A stretch of DNA of 64,000 nt from JBAZHE01 sp041652555 (GCA_041652555.1 JBAZHE010000001.1:1-64000); one strand, 5' to 3'. Counted from the first letter of the stretch, positions 1 through 7,385 are shown. The notes: generated from the sequence alone by a model not told the origin. Numbers and translations: made by a program.

Positions 1-1
1 T

Positions 2-469
2 AATTTAAAAGGGAAAATACTAGACATTCAGATTTTTAAAGAAAAAATCCAATTTGATGTTCAAATAGATAAAGTAATTTCTGAGTTAGATATTCGTGGG
101 TACGATGATTTAGAGCTATTGGATAGCGTTGAAGAAGCTACTTCCGTCATTCGATTTAGTGTAAATAAACTTAGGAGTACAGATGAAGATGATGATGATT
201 CTGCATCGGATATTGTACCTTTTCAGGTTGCTTATGCGGTTTCTATTCATAAATCACAAGGCTTGGAGTATGATTCTGTAAAAATTGTTATTACAAATGA
301 AACAGAAGAAAGAATCTCACACAATATATTTTATACAGCAATTACAAGAGCAAAAAAGAAACTAAAAATTTATTGTACTCCCGAGACTCAAAATAAAATA
401 ATAGGAGCACTGGAACAAAAATTCAACAAAAAGGATGTGTATTTATTGAAATCAAAATTTAGTCTTTAA
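2..469 (+). CDS. Helicase C-terminal fragment (UvrD/RecD-like), 5' end outside window
   Basis: The frame is open from the first bases of the window, so only the C-terminal part (about 155 residues) is visible. Two superfamily 1 helicase signatures are clear: VSIHKSQGLEYDSVKI (motif V region) and FYTAITRAKKKLKIYC (motif VI, with the arginine expected to contact ATP). This is the UvrD_C_2-type end of an ATP-dependent DNA helicase, of the kind found in RecD-like or viral-type SF1 proteins. A run of acidic residues (DEDDDDS) precedes motif V. Substrate and full domain layout cannot be judged. An internal ATT/TTG/ATG start is unlikely to be real because the protein reads through from upstream. Confidence 0.8.
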   Translation, partial: NLKGKILDIQIFKEKIQFDVQIDKVISELDIRGYDDLELLDSVEEATSVIRFSVNKLRSTDEDDDDSASDIVPFQVAYAVSIHKSQGLEYDSVKIVITNETEERISHNIFYTAITRAKKKLKIYCTPETQNKIIGALEQKFNKKDVYLLKSKFSL

Positions 470-500
470 AAGTGATGAATTAATTAAAATTTTTTATAGT

Positions 501-806
501 ATGGAAATAGAAAATTTAGAGCAAATTTTAGAACGCCGGAAAGAGATTGAACAGGAACTTGTGGAGATGCTCAAAGAAACTGAGAGCGACTTTACTCTAG
601 ATCATATCCGAGACGTCATTTTCCACGAAGAGGATAATGACGACATGATGAAAGTTGTGGCCATATTTGATCGTGGCGGAGATGCTTCGGAATTAAGTAA
701 TGTTCTTGAACTGGTAACCGACGCCTGGAATTATTTTCCACACAAAGCCCTCGGTGGTATCTCTCCAGCCGAAGTGTTGTTAAAGCATAAAAATAAAAAC
801 ATATGA
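501..806 (+). CDS. Small hypothetical protein with AWNYFPHK tail
   Basis: A 101-residue soluble, acidic protein. The N-terminal third is charged and helical. The C-terminal segment AWNYFPHKALGGISPAE resembles a tail seen on small proteins and on transposase or SEC-C-like proteins, where an FPHxxLGG-SPxE motif is common; here it stands alone with no DDE catalytic residues. It starts 31 nt after the helicase stop and its last codons overlap the next gene by 4 nt (ATGA), so the two are probably co-translated. No function can be assigned. Confidence 0.6.
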   Translation: MEIENLEQILERRKEIEQELVEMLKETESDFTLDHIRDVIFHEEDNDDMMKVVAIFDRGGDASELSNVLELVTDAWNYFPHKALGGISPAEVLLKHKNKNI

Positions 807-1111
807 TCAAAGAATACATAAAATATTTGAAAGATAATCCGCAGGGATATTGGTTTAAAGCCAAACTCTACGGCTGGGGTTGGACGCCGGCGAAATGGCA
901 GGGGTGGTGTGTCATTTTTCTCTATATCGTACTCATCCTGGGTCTTGTGTTCACTAGAGAAAATGATATTCCAGGAAATCCTGATTCAGGAAGCAATTTC
1001 CTAACATTTGCACTACCGATTATCATATTAACCGTCCTTCTTGTTATTGTCGCTTACAAGAAAGGAGAAAAACCGCGTTGGCAATGGGGCTTGCCTAAGG
1101 AAAGAAAATAA
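803..1111 (+). CDS. Small two-helix membrane protein
   Basis: A 102-residue protein with an aromatic N-terminal amphipathic stretch (GYWFKAKLYGWGW), then two hydrophobic segments at about residues 34-51 and 67-85 separated by a polar, glycine- and proline-rich loop, and a short basic C-terminus (PRWQWGLPKERK). The start ATG overlaps the stop of the preceding gene (ATGA). This is the pattern of an integral membrane protein of unknown function. The coupling to the soluble protein upstream suggests the two act together, but that is inference. Confidence 0.6.
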   Translation: MIKEYIKYLKDNPQGYWFKAKLYGWGWTPAKWQGWCVIFLYIVLILGLVFTRENDIPGNPDSGSNFLTFALPIIILTVLLVIVAYKKGEKPRWQWGLPKERK

Positions 1112-1162
1112 TAATTATTAAATGAGAATTTGCCAACTTAAAAGATTTAATCCAAAAATAAT

Positions 1163-2170
1163 ATGATTTTTGAACATCAATCAAAAAACAAAAAGATTTT
1201 ACTCATTGCCTCACTTGTAGTCTTGGCAATTGGCTTTTTAACATTTACGTATTTGCCAGTCATCTTTCAAGAAGGCAACCCTTGGTCGGAGATTAAAGGT
1301 GTTGCCCAGCTGACTTTTGGCGGATCAGATATGGTCAAATTGTCCGGCTCAGATAATAGGTATCTGACAAAAAGTAACGGTGGCCCCATGGCGGTTGAAG
1401 TCTTTATGAACGATAGGGGTTATGAATATACGGATCAAATGGGATCAGGATATTTTTATAAATCATCGGACAAAACCGTCGTTTTAACCAGACGCCAATA
1501 TAGCCGTTTTTATACGATTTGGACCGTGTCCGACAGTACAGCAGAAACAAACAACGACTTATGGAAAATCGTCACCAATAACGAGGGCATTACATTCAAA
1601 TATCCGAAAGAGTTGCTGACAAAATATATTAGTGTTGTTGATTGGCCTCCTCAAGTAAAAATAGAAAATAAGAAATTTGTTTGTAATCCGTCCGGCAATG
1701 AAATCCAGCAGGGCGGTCAAACTGAATTGCGTTTAGTGGACAATCGCTCATATTGCGTGACAAAAACAAGTGAGGGTGCGGCCGGTAGCGTTTATACTAC
1801 TTACACCTACACTTTTTCAAAAGGTAATCAAACGGGAGTTATCAATTTTAGCCTGCGTTTAGTTCAGTGTAAAAATTATGATGATCCTCAGATGTCCGAA
1901 TGTGAAAATGAACGCTCAGCTTTTGATACAGACGGTACAATAGACCGTGTTGCTCAGAGTATGAAGGATCAATCTGATCAACTGTCTATGGCAGAAGGAT
2001 TAAAGGAATGCCTACCTAAAAGTGATACCGCCAGCCATGAAAAATGCAACGAATTGTTAAAACAAATTACTGATTATAATTCCTGCGTTAATGCTGGTTT
2101 TTCCATTATGAAGTCTAATCCTCCCCAGTGTGCGACACCGGACGGACGGACTTTTGTTGAAACCAGATAA
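1163..2170 (+). CDS. Membrane-anchored extracytoplasmic protein, hypothetical
   Basis: A 335-residue protein with an uncleaved-looking N-terminal anchor (hydrophobic residues about 11-31 after a basic start), so most of it should lie outside the membrane. The middle contains a PsbP-like stretch (ITFKYPKELLTKY), and several cysteines (C-x-N-P-S-G, RSYC, VQCKNY, SECEN) could form disulfides. The last 30 residues (YNSCVNAGFSIMKSNPPQC followed by TPDGRTF) look like a small cysteine-bearing C-terminal module I have seen on other extracytoplasmic proteins. No enzymatic motif. It is separated from its neighbours by about 50 nt and 32 nt. Confidence 0.6.
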   Translation: MIFEHQSKNKKILLIASLVVLAIGFLTFTYLPVIFQEGNPWSEIKGVAQLTFGGSDMVKLSGSDNRYLTKSNGGPMAVEVFMNDRGYEYTDQMGSGYFYKSSDKTVVLTRRQYSRFYTIWTVSDSTAETNNDLWKIVTNNEGITFKYPKELLTKYISVVDWPPQVKIENKKFVCNPSGNEIQQGGQTELRLVDNRSYCVTKTSEGAAGSVYTTYTYTFSKGNQTGVINFSLRLVQCKNYDDPQMSECENERSAFDTDGTIDRVAQSMKDQSDQLSMAEGLKECLPKSDTASHEKCNELLKQITDYNSCVNAGFSIMKSNPPQCATPDGRTFVETR

Positions 2171-2202
2171 TAATCATTAATCACAACAAATAGCAATTTT
2201 AT

Positions 2203-2367
2203 ATGAATAAAACAATCAAAATAGCCTTTTCAATCCTTGCGGTATTGTTCGGAATATTTATATCCTTATATGGTGGATATGACGATAGTCCGGGAGCACA
2301 ATTGCTTGGAGTAATTGCCGTTATTGGTGGCATTATTGGTATAATAAAAAGCAGAAAGAAAAAATGA
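2203..2367 (+). CDS. Tiny two-helix membrane protein (54 aa)
   Basis: ATG at 2203 opens a 54-codon frame ending in TGA. The product is MNKTIKIAFSILAVL..., with two hydrophobic segments (about residues 5-23 and 33-47) joined by a short acidic loop (GGYDDSPGAQ) and closed by a basic tail KSRKKK. Positive-inside reasoning puts both termini in the cytoplasm. It fills the space between two longer genes on the same strand, which supports it being real. Function unknown. Confidence 0.45.
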   Translation: MNKTIKIAFSILAVLFGIFISLYGGYDDSPGAQLLGVIAVIGGIIGIIKSRKKK

Positions 2368-2397
2368 GTAGATTCAATTGAGAAATTAATTTAAAAT

Positions 2398-3507
2398 ATG
2401 AGCAAGGCAATTATTTACGGTGGTTTAGGAATATTGGCAATTTTAGCCGTGGCAGTTTACCATGTGCCTGGATTTTGGATATTCTTAGGAGTAATAGTTA
2501 TTTTACTTATAAAAACTTTTAATCCATTCAGACTCTCCGTTGAAACTATCCCCCGAGGATTTACCGAAAAGAAATTCAACACCGGGAAAGTAACTTTGAA
2601 TTATGTTGAAGGTCTGGATAACGGTCCTCCGTTATTATTCATTCCTGGTCAAATGGAATTCTGGCAGGGATATGAACTTGTAATGCCTCATTTTTCAAAA
2701 AAATATCATATATTTGTCGTTGACGTCAGAGGCCATGGAAAGTCCACAAGAACTCCAGGAGAATATTCATATAATATAATTGGCGAGGATCTTAAAGAAT
2801 TTTTGAAAAGTATCGTTAAAAAGCCGGCGATTGTATCCGGGCTTTCTTCGGGAGCGATTCTTTCCCTTTGGCTGGCAGCTAATGCTCCCGAAAATGTTTC
2901 TGTAGCAATTAGCGAAGACCCTCCTCTTTTTTCTTCAATGCATCCAAGAATCAAAGAAGAAAAATTCATGCATCGTCTTTTTGAAACTGCGATAGAAACG
3001 CTTGGAAAACCAAAAAGAGACATAAAAGGTTTTTTTGCCAAACAAGGAATTCCGATAAAAGACAAAGAAAAACTCTTAATGATGCCCTCTTTTATAGCAA
3101 TTTATAGGTCGATAAGTCTCGAGATTAATAAAAAGATTCGTCCATCTAAGCCATATGATTTGCTCAATGCTCGGTTTGATCAAAGAGCTGGTTTAAAATT
3201 TATAAGCGAGTATGATGTTGATTTTTCAAAAGCAACAATTGATGGAAGATTGACCGAAGGCTTTGACCCAGAAGAAACATTGAAAAAAATTAAATGTCCT
3301 GTTTTATTGATACATGCATATTGGTCTAGACATAAAACTTGGGGGTTGCTCGGCGCATTGGATGATAATGATGTTGAAAAAATTCGTTCAATTGTAAAAA
3401 ATATTAGAGTGACAAAAGTAAACGCTATGCACGATGTTCATTTAACAAAACCAAAGATATTTATTAAAACAGTAAACGATTTTTTGCAAAGTTTAGATAG
3501 AGGATGA
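2398..3507 (+). CDS. Alpha/beta hydrolase, membrane-anchored
   Basis: A 369-residue protein of the alpha/beta hydrolase fold. Two N-terminal hydrophobic segments (residues about 4-20 and 25-39) anchor it, followed by the hydrolase domain. LLFIPGQMEFWQGYE carries the oxyanion-side turn, VVDVRGHGKS is the typical DxRGxGxS strand, and GLSSG at 148-152 is the nucleophile elbow with Ser150. The likely catalytic histidine is in NAMHDVHL near residue 345, and the acid lies in or near the LLIHAYWSRHKTW region. Substrate unknown; esterase, lipase or haloperoxidase-like hydrolases all share this layout. Confidence 0.8.
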   Translation: MSKAIIYGGLGILAILAVAVYHVPGFWIFLGVIVILLIKTFNPFRLSVETIPRGFTEKKFNTGKVTLNYVEGLDNGPPLLFIPGQMEFWQGYELVMPHFSKKYHIFVVDVRGHGKSTRTPGEYSYNIIGEDLKEFLKSIVKKPAIVSGLSSGAILSLWLAANAPENVSVAISEDPPLFSSMHPRIKEEKFMHRLFETAIETLGKPKRDIKGFFAKQGIPIKDKEKLLMMPSFIAIYRSISLEINKKIRPSKPYDLLNARFDQRAGLKFISEYDVDFSKATIDGRLTEGFDPEETLKKIKCPVLLIHAYWSRHKTWGLLGALDDNDVEKIRSIVKNIRVTKVNAMHDVHLTKPKIFIKTVNDFLQSLDRG

Positions 3508-3565
3508 AATGGCAACTGATGAAGAATTTGCTGAGGCGATGAAAAAGCTGGATTAAGAGGAGTGT

Positions 3566-3886
3566 TTATAATATTTTAAACTTCCGCATTTCTTTTTGAG
3601 CCTGTTCCATGTCCTCGAGCACTTTGAGATATATTGCTCGAGTTTTCTTTGACTTCGGATTATCCTCGGCAAATCTGATATCGTCATCGTCTACGAATCC
3701 AGCCAGTGAGATATAAGCACCGGCCAAGAGTTTGATTCGTTCCTTGATTGCTTGTTTGATCTTGGCCTTTGGTTCCGGAAGAGAAGATAACGGATTAAAT
3801 GATCCGCGTCGATGTGGCATTCTTATGTTTTTAGCGTCCCGAAGGATTGCTTCAATGTCATCGTCTTCCATAGCAAGCAAGAACAT
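3566..3886 (-). CDS. Hypothetical charged helical protein
   Basis: A 106-residue soluble protein rich in Glu, Asp and Lys, with an acidic N-terminus (MEDDDIEAIL) and a helical C-terminus (KVLEDMEQAQKEMRKF). A start at the internal Met6 (3871) would give a more typical beginning than MFLLAMEDDD. No known motif is recognised. It lies opposite to the genes on its left and is preceded by the GC-richer, repeat-bearing stretch 3887-4062. It may be a transferred or orphan gene. Confidence 0.5.
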   Translation of the reverse strand: MFLLAMEDDDIEAILRDAKNIRMPHRRGSFNPLSSLPEPKAKIKQAIKERIKLLAGAYISLAGFVDDDDIRFAEDNPKSKKTRAIYLKVLEDMEQAQKEMRKFKIL

Positions 3887-4062
3887 ACGCTTGCCCGCGG
3901 AACAAGTCTAGCGGAGTCATATTTGCTTAACTTTGCTTAAGTTAAGCAAATCGTCCCAAGCTCTCAAATTTCGTCAAACCGCTGGGCTATGTCGCAGGAG
4001 GTGTCAAAGGTCTACCCGGGGTGCAAAACTCGCCCCAAGGGCAGACACGGGGCAATAACGTT
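3887..4062. other. Intergenic stretch, GC-richer than its surroundings
   Basis: No gene is recognised here. Besides the inverted repeat at 3921-3951 it has CCCGGGGTG- and GCCCC...GGGGC-type hairpin potential around 4014-4052. The base composition is clearly more GC-rich than the genes on either side. It may hold the promoter of the minus-strand gene 3566-3886, but no convincing -35/-10 pair was found. Confidence 0.35.
3921..3951. repeat. Perfect 12-bp inverted repeat, 7-nt loop
   Basis: ATTTGCTTAACT at 3921-3932 is exactly repeated as its reverse complement at 3940-3951, with TTGCTTA between. The loop itself repeats the TTGCTTA of the left arm, so the site contains two direct and one inverted copy of one heptamer. 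It lies upstream of the minus-strand gene ending at 3566 and could be an operator or recombination site. No T-tract follows on either strand. Confidence 0.5.
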
Positions 4063-4146
4063 TTACTTTTTGGCTAGGAGGAGGTCGTAGTTGTAAAACT
4101 TGGCAACTTTCTTGATGTTATTCATTTTTTCGCGTAAAGTAACCAT
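4063..4146 (-). pseudogene. Possible gene remnant (C-terminal coding-like stretch)
   Basis: On the minus strand the sequence reads as a plausible protein tail, SGLITVLEDKEY followed by MVTLREKMNNIKKVAKFYNY, ending in a stop at 4063. Upstream of about 4230 the same frame runs antisense through tspO and stops looking like protein. An ATG at 4146 would give only 27 residues. The VLED codons share the 12-mer TCCTCGAGCACT with the gene at 3566-3886. A truncated gene end left by a rearrangement is the best guess. Confidence 0.25.
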
Positions 4147-4200
4147 ATACTCTTTATCCTCGAGCACTGTTATAAGACCCGACAGTGCCTGACCCCAAAC

Positions 4201-4236
4201 AACAAAAACGATCCTTTTAAAAGGTTCGTTTTTGTT
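4201..4236. terminator. 36-bp near-perfect palindrome, bidirectional terminator-like
   Basis: AACAAAAACGATCCTTTT is followed directly by its reverse complement with one mismatch. T-rich runs lie on both sides, so transcription from either direction would make a hairpin with a U-rich tail. It sits just before the tspO promoter and probably insulates it. The GC content of the stem is low, so its strength is uncertain. Confidence 0.4.
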
Positions 4237-4260
4237 ATTTAAAGCAAAAGGGCGTAAAAT
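4232..4260 (+). promoter_or_regulatory. Putative promoter of tspO
   Basis: TTGTTA (4232-4237), 17 nt, TAAAAT (4255-4260). Transcription would begin near 4267, downstream of two of the three in-frame start codons, which favours translation from ATG 4289. Confidence 0.35.
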
Positions 4261-4288
4261 TAAGATGGGAGAATTAATTTTAAAAAAT

Positions 4289-4768
4289 ATGAAAATTAAC
4301 AATGTTTCAAAAGCTATTTTGGCTATTTTAATTTGCCAGGTGGCGGGGATTGTCGGTTCTGTTTTTACAACGCCATCGATTGCGACTTGGTATGCCGGAT
4401 TGGCGAGGCCGGTTTTTTCTCCGCCAAATTGGATTTTTGCGCCAGTTTGGACAACGCTTTTTACTTTAATGGGAATTTCCGCTTTTTTAATTTGGCGAGC
4501 AGGGTTGAAGCGTTGTGAAGTTAAAATCGCTTTGGCGGTTTTTGTCGGACAGCTTGTTTTAAATACTTGTTGGTCAATAATTTTCTTTGGCCTGCATTCT
4601 CCAATGTTTGCTTTTTTTGAAATTATTATTTTGTGGAGTTTTATTTTAGCCTCAATAATCTTATTCGCAAAAATTTCCAAACTAGCAGCAGTACTTTTGA
4701 TTCCATATATTTTGTGGGTCAGCTTTGCTTCGGTTTTGAATTATTTTATTTGGCGGTTGAATTTTTAA
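4289..4768 (+). CDS. tspO: TspO/MBR family tryptophan-rich sensory protein
   Basis: A 159-residue, five-helix membrane protein of the TspO/peripheral benzodiazepine receptor family, which binds porphyrins and related ligands. Family signatures are present in order: WYAGLARPVFSPPNWIFAPV, WTTLFTLMGISAFLIW, LNTCWSIIFFGLHSP and a terminal ASVLNYFIWRLN. The ATG at 4289 gives the usual short N-terminus (MKINNVSKAI); ATGs at 4232 and 4265 are in frame but lie within or right against the predicted promoter. No haem-biosynthesis genes are nearby, so the ligand in this organism is unclear. The flanking palindromes suggest a monocistronic unit. Confidence 0.9.
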   Translation: MKINNVSKAILAILICQVAGIVGSVFTTPSIATWYAGLARPVFSPPNWIFAPVWTTLFTLMGISAFLIWRAGLKRCEVKIALAVFVGQLVLNTCWSIIFFGLHSPMFAFFEIIILWSFILASIILFAKISKLAAVLLIPYILWVSFASVLNYFIWRLNF

Positions 4769-4814
4769 AGTTAATAATGGCCAATTTGACGCTAGAATTT
4801 TGGTGTAGTAGAAT

Positions 4815-4849
4815 AATAAATAGATAGCTTCTGTGGCTGTCTATTTATT
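4815..4849 (+). terminator. Stem-loop between tspO and glutaredoxin gene
   Basis: A 14-bp stem (AATAAATAGATAGC with GCTGTCTATTTATT, one T-G wobble) and a 7-nt loop. It probably ends the tspO transcript. It also spans an in-frame GTG at 4833, which argues that the next gene starts at ATG 4866 rather than at that GTG. Confidence 0.5.
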
Positions 4850-4865
4850 TACTAAAGATAATTAT

Positions 4866-5162
4866 ATGGCTTATCAAGACAAAATTGAAAAAGTTTCTGG
4901 GCGAAAAACCAAGGAGATAATGATTTTTTCTTTGAGCACTTGTTTCTGGTGTGATAAAGTGAAAGAATTTTTAAAGGAGCAGGGGGTGGAATTTGGTGTT
5001 TTAATAGTTGATAAATTAGGGGGCGCCGAGCAACAAGAAGCTGTCGCGGAGATGTCTAAATATAATCCTGACATGTCTTTTCCGACAATTGTTATAAACA
5101 ACGGCGAGAAGGCGATAGTCGGTTTTGATCAGGAAGAATTAACTAAGCAGATAAATGGATAA
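4866..5162 (+). CDS. Glutaredoxin/thioredoxin-like protein
   Basis: A 98-residue thioredoxin-fold protein. The redox motif is C26-F-W-C29 after a beta strand (IMIFSLST), and the cis-proline loop is present as SFPTIVI near residue 77, followed by GEKAIVGFDQEEL, the glutaredoxin-type glycine turn. The start at ATG 4866 avoids the hairpin just upstream. Its last 8 nt overlap the next gene, which encodes a protein related to the ferredoxin-thioredoxin reductase catalytic subunit. The pairing suggests electrons pass from the iron-sulfur protein to this disulfide carrier, in the cytoplasm. Confidence 0.85.
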   Translation: MAYQDKIEKVSGRKTKEIMIFSLSTCFWCDKVKEFLKEQGVEFGVLIVDKLGGAEQQEAVAEMSKYNPDMSFPTIVINNGEKAIVGFDQEELTKQING

Positions 5163-5511
5163 TAATATTCCTCGAGAAAAAGTTAATGAGTTGTATGATA
5201 AATTAATTCCGGCCGCGGCGCGGAAGGGTTATTTTTTGAATCCTGACGAGGCTGATGCTAGGGGCTTGGTAGCAAGTCTTTTAGGGGCTAAAGAAAAATA
5301 TGGCTATATGTCTTGCCCTTGTCGGTTAGCTTCTGGCGATATTAAAAAAGACGGTGATATTATTTGCCCTTGTGTTTATCGTGCGCCAGATATAGCCGAA
5401 TATGGAAATTGTTTTTGTGGATTGTATGTTTCTCTGGAGGTTAATGAAGGGAAAAAGAAAATTTGCTCTATCCCAGAAAGAAGACCTAAAGAAAAACAGA
5501 AGATTTTTTAA
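5155..5511 (+). CDS. Ferredoxin-thioredoxin reductase catalytic (beta) subunit-like protein
   Basis: A 118-residue protein with the six-cysteine signature of the FTR catalytic subunit: C54-P-C56, C71-P-C73 and C86-F-C88. In the known family four of these hold a 4Fe-4S cluster and two form the redox-active disulfide that reduces thioredoxin. The family's variable alpha subunit is not seen here. It overlaps the upstream glutaredoxin-like gene by 8 nt, so the two are co-translated and very probably partners. The electron donor is not identifiable in the window. A strong terminator follows. Confidence 0.85.
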   Translation: MDNNIPREKVNELYDKLIPAAARKGYFLNPDEADARGLVASLLGAKEKYGYMSCPCRLASGDIKKDGDIICPCVYRAPDIAEYGNCFCGLYVSLEVNEGKKKICSIPERRPKEKQKIF

Positions 5512-5528
5512 TTAAAAGGATTTTTAAA

Positions 5529-5562
5529 GTGTCAGCCTTTTTCGGCTGGCATTTTGTTTTTT
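5529..5562 (+). terminator. Rho-independent terminator after FTR-like gene
   Basis: TGTCAGCC / GGCTGGCA stem (8 bp, one G-T pair), 6-nt loop TTTTTC, then a T-rich tail ATTTTGTTTTTT. It lies 18 nt after the stop of the FTR-like gene. Confidence 0.8.
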
Positions 5563-5570
5563 AATTTTTT

Positions 5571-5702
5571 ATGAAAATATTTTGGTTGGCGCCGATAACT
5601 GTTGCAATTGCTCTTGGTTGGTTGTGTTGGACAACTGATACTGAGTTATTTAATTTAGATATTTCTATAAATTTTGTTTCAGCTAATGAATATGATTTTT
5701 AA
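5571..5702 (+). CDS. Possible 43-aa membrane or exported peptide
   Basis: ATG at 5571 opens 43 codons ending in TAA. The product begins MKIFWLAPITVAIALGWL, a basic start plus hydrophobic helix like a signal or anchor, then a short polar tail (TTDTELFNLDISINF). It sits between one terminator (5529-5562) and another facing it (5710-5739), and no own promoter is evident, so expression is doubtful. It may also be spacer that happens to be open. Confidence 0.3.
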   Translation: MKIFWLAPITVAIALGWLCWTTDTELFNLDISINFVSANEYDF

Positions 5703-5706
5703 TACA

Positions 5707-5741
5707 AAAAAAGACTCAGGTTGCAACAACTGAGTCTTTGT
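5707..5741 (-). terminator. Terminator of the gene at 5745-6281
   Basis: A perfect 10-bp stem (AAAGACTCAG at 5710-5719, CTGAGTCTTT at 5730-5739) with a 10-nt loop. On the minus strand it is followed by a run of T. Stem sequence resembles the terminator at 59602-59631. Confidence 0.8.
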
Positions 5742-5744
5742 TGG

Positions 5745-6281
5745 TTATCCCGTGGCGCAATTTTTGAGAATTTCTTCATCGCGCCTTCTTTCTTCTAGAT
5801 TAATATAGAGGCCTGGGTCGTCTCTGTGTCTCTCGCCAAAATTATAGAAGGCTCCCCAGAGTCTATAGTTGAGATATCGTTGAATAAAATTGGTTTTATC
5901 TCCTTTTTCTAGGTTAAACCTAGTTTTTGTTGATTCTTTATTAAACTCCGAATCTATTTCATTGAGCATCACTTTCCATCTTATTCGGAAATCTGCTCCT
6001 CCCCCTTCTTTTAAGCGATGTGTCATTAATGCGCTACAGTTGATTTTGTCTACTGGCACACCATCTTTTTCAATCGTTCCTTTCACGGTAAGCTCAGAAC
6101 AAGCTTCTATTAGATCCGCGCCGAGCCTCGCATTAAATATTTGGTCTATCTCCTTTTCTGCGGCCAACATTTGAGAGTCGTATATCTTTAGTTTTTCTAG
6201 GATGCAAGGACAACAGTAATTCAAAACATCTTGATAACTTTGTTCAAGCATTCTTTCAATATCTTTTGTGATTGCAAACAT
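5745..6281 (-). CDS. Hypothetical protein with strong Shine-Dalgarno site
   Basis: A 178-residue soluble, charged protein with no recognised domain. It has a cysteine-rich stretch NYCCPCILEKL near residue 22 and further cysteines (ACSEL, NCSAL, KNCATG), so metal binding is possible but unproven. The start is well supported: AGAGGAG (6289-6295) lies 7 nt before the ATG, unusual in this window where most genes have no such site. It is a single-gene unit with its own terminator. It shares this layout with the lone genes at 18486 and 59655. Confidence 0.6.
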   Translation of the reverse strand: MFAITKDIERMLEQSYQDVLNYCCPCILEKLKIYDSQMLAAEKEIDQIFNARLGADLIEACSELTVKGTIEKDGVPVDKINCSALMTHRLKEGGGADFRIRWKVMLNEIDSEFNKESTKTRFNLEKGDKTNFIQRYLNYRLWGAFYNFGERHRDDPGLYINLEERRRDEEILKNCATG

Positions 6282-6288
6282 TTGTGAG

Positions 6289-6295
6289 CTCCTCT
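6289..6295 (-). promoter_or_regulatory. Strong ribosome binding site AGAGGAG
   Basis: Seven-base match to the anti-Shine-Dalgarno, 7 nt before the ATG at 6281. One of only three such sites found. Confidence 0.7.
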
Positions 6296-6324
6296 TTTAA
6301 GATATAGAACAGAAACTAAAACAA

Positions 6325-7317
6325 TCAAGAAATTCCAAGCTTATTTTTTACCTCCGTTATTTTTTTAAAGGACAGTTTATTTAAATGCTTTTTGTTTTTT
6401 TTAAAAAGCTTTATGATTGACTGATTACTTATATTATTGTACTTCTTTTGGAAATTTGTCAAGAAGTCTTTAACAATTATAGCTAGGTCTTTTTTGAAGT
6501 CGCCGTATCCACGACCAGAGTATTCTTTTTCCAAATCGGTTATTTTTTTGTCTGCCAACAGGGAATAGATAGTTAATAAATTGGAAACGCCCGGTTTATT
6601 TTCTTTGTCATATTTAATTAAGCCGTCAGAATCAGTGGTGGCTTTCATTATTTTCTTGGCGGCTTTTTCTGGCTCATCAAGGAGATAGAGGCAATTGCTT
6701 TCACCGCCCTCGCTTTTAGACATCTTTTTTAAAGGGTTTTCTAAACCCATAATGCGAGCTCCTTGTTTCATAACTTCAGCCTTAGGAATCTTAAAGGTTT
6801 CGCCAAAATTATGATTAAAGCGTTTAGCTAAATCGCGAGCAAGCTCTACGTGTTGAATTTGGTCTTCACCGACAGGGATAATATCAGTGTCGTATAATAA
6901 AATATCAGCGGCCATTAAGACTGGATAATCAAAAAGCCCAACACCGACATTTTCTTCGCCGTTTTGAGATTTGTCTTTGAATTGGGTCATATTAAAAAGA
7001 TCGCTCATGCGGGTGGAGGTGCAATTAAAAATCCAGGCTAGTTCAGTGTGCTCTTTAATATCGGATTGTTTGAAGATGATTGATTTTTTTGGGTCAATTC
7101 CTGAGGCTAAATAAATTTTCGCAATTTCTAGGGTGCGACGGCGTAATTCTTCTGGATCTTGAGGGACTGTTATAGCGTGGTAATCTACAACACAAAAAAT
7201 ACAATTATTGCCGGATTGCATATCAATCCATTGTTTAATGGCGCCAAGATAGTTGCCAAGATGTAGATTTCCGGATGGTTTAATACCGGAGAAGATTGTT
7301 TGTTTAGAAGTATTCAT
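6325..7317 (-). CDS. trpS: Tryptophanyl-tRNA synthetase
   Basis: Class Ic aminoacyl-tRNA synthetase that charges tRNA-Trp in the cytoplasm. SGIKPSGNLHLGNYLGA carries the HIGH-equivalent (HLGN) near residues 19-22, and KKMSKSEGG is the KMSKS loop. DILLYDTDIIPVGEDQIQH is the conserved tryptophan-pocket region. Length of 330 residues is normal. ATG 7317 is chosen over the upstream in-frame ATG at 7353 because the longer form would start inside the predicted -35 box; the -10 box ends only 7 nt before 7317, so the message should be leaderless. Confidence 0.95.
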   Translation of the reverse strand: MNTSKQTIFSGIKPSGNLHLGNYLGAIKQWIDMQSGNNCIFCVVDYHAITVPQDPEELRRRTLEIAKIYLASGIDPKKSIIFKQSDIKEHTELAWIFNCTSTRMSDLFNMTQFKDKSQNGEENVGVGLFDYPVLMAADILLYDTDIIPVGEDQIQHVELARDLAKRFNHNFGETFKIPKAEVMKQGARIMGLENPLKKMSKSEGGESNCLYLLDEPEKAAKKIMKATTDSDGLIKYDKENKPGVSNLLTIYSLLADKKITDLEKEYSGRGYGDFKKDLAIIVKDFLTNFQKKYNNISNQSIIKLFKKNKKHLNKLSFKKITEVKNKLGIS

Positions 7318-7324
7318 ATCTTTT

Positions 7325-7353
7325 ATTTTAGGCGAAAAATTAGGGAAAAGCAA
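7325..7353 (-). promoter_or_regulatory. Promoter of trpS (leaderless arrangement)
   Basis: Minus strand TTGCTT (7348-7353), 17 nt, TAAAAT (7325-7330), then 7 nt to the ATG. Transcription should begin at or next to the start codon. Confidence 0.55.
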
Positions 7354-7385
7354 GAGCTTTTATTGTTTAACCTTTTTTGTAAAAC

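Noticed and set aside
3509..3556. 15-codon open frame MATDEEFAEAMKKLD after the hydrolase gene
   Set aside because: Too short to support; may be the remnant of a gene start. No own signals.
4147..4680. Long minus-strand open frame across tspO
   Set aside because: Antisense to a clear TspO protein; only its last part (4063-4146) looks protein-like.
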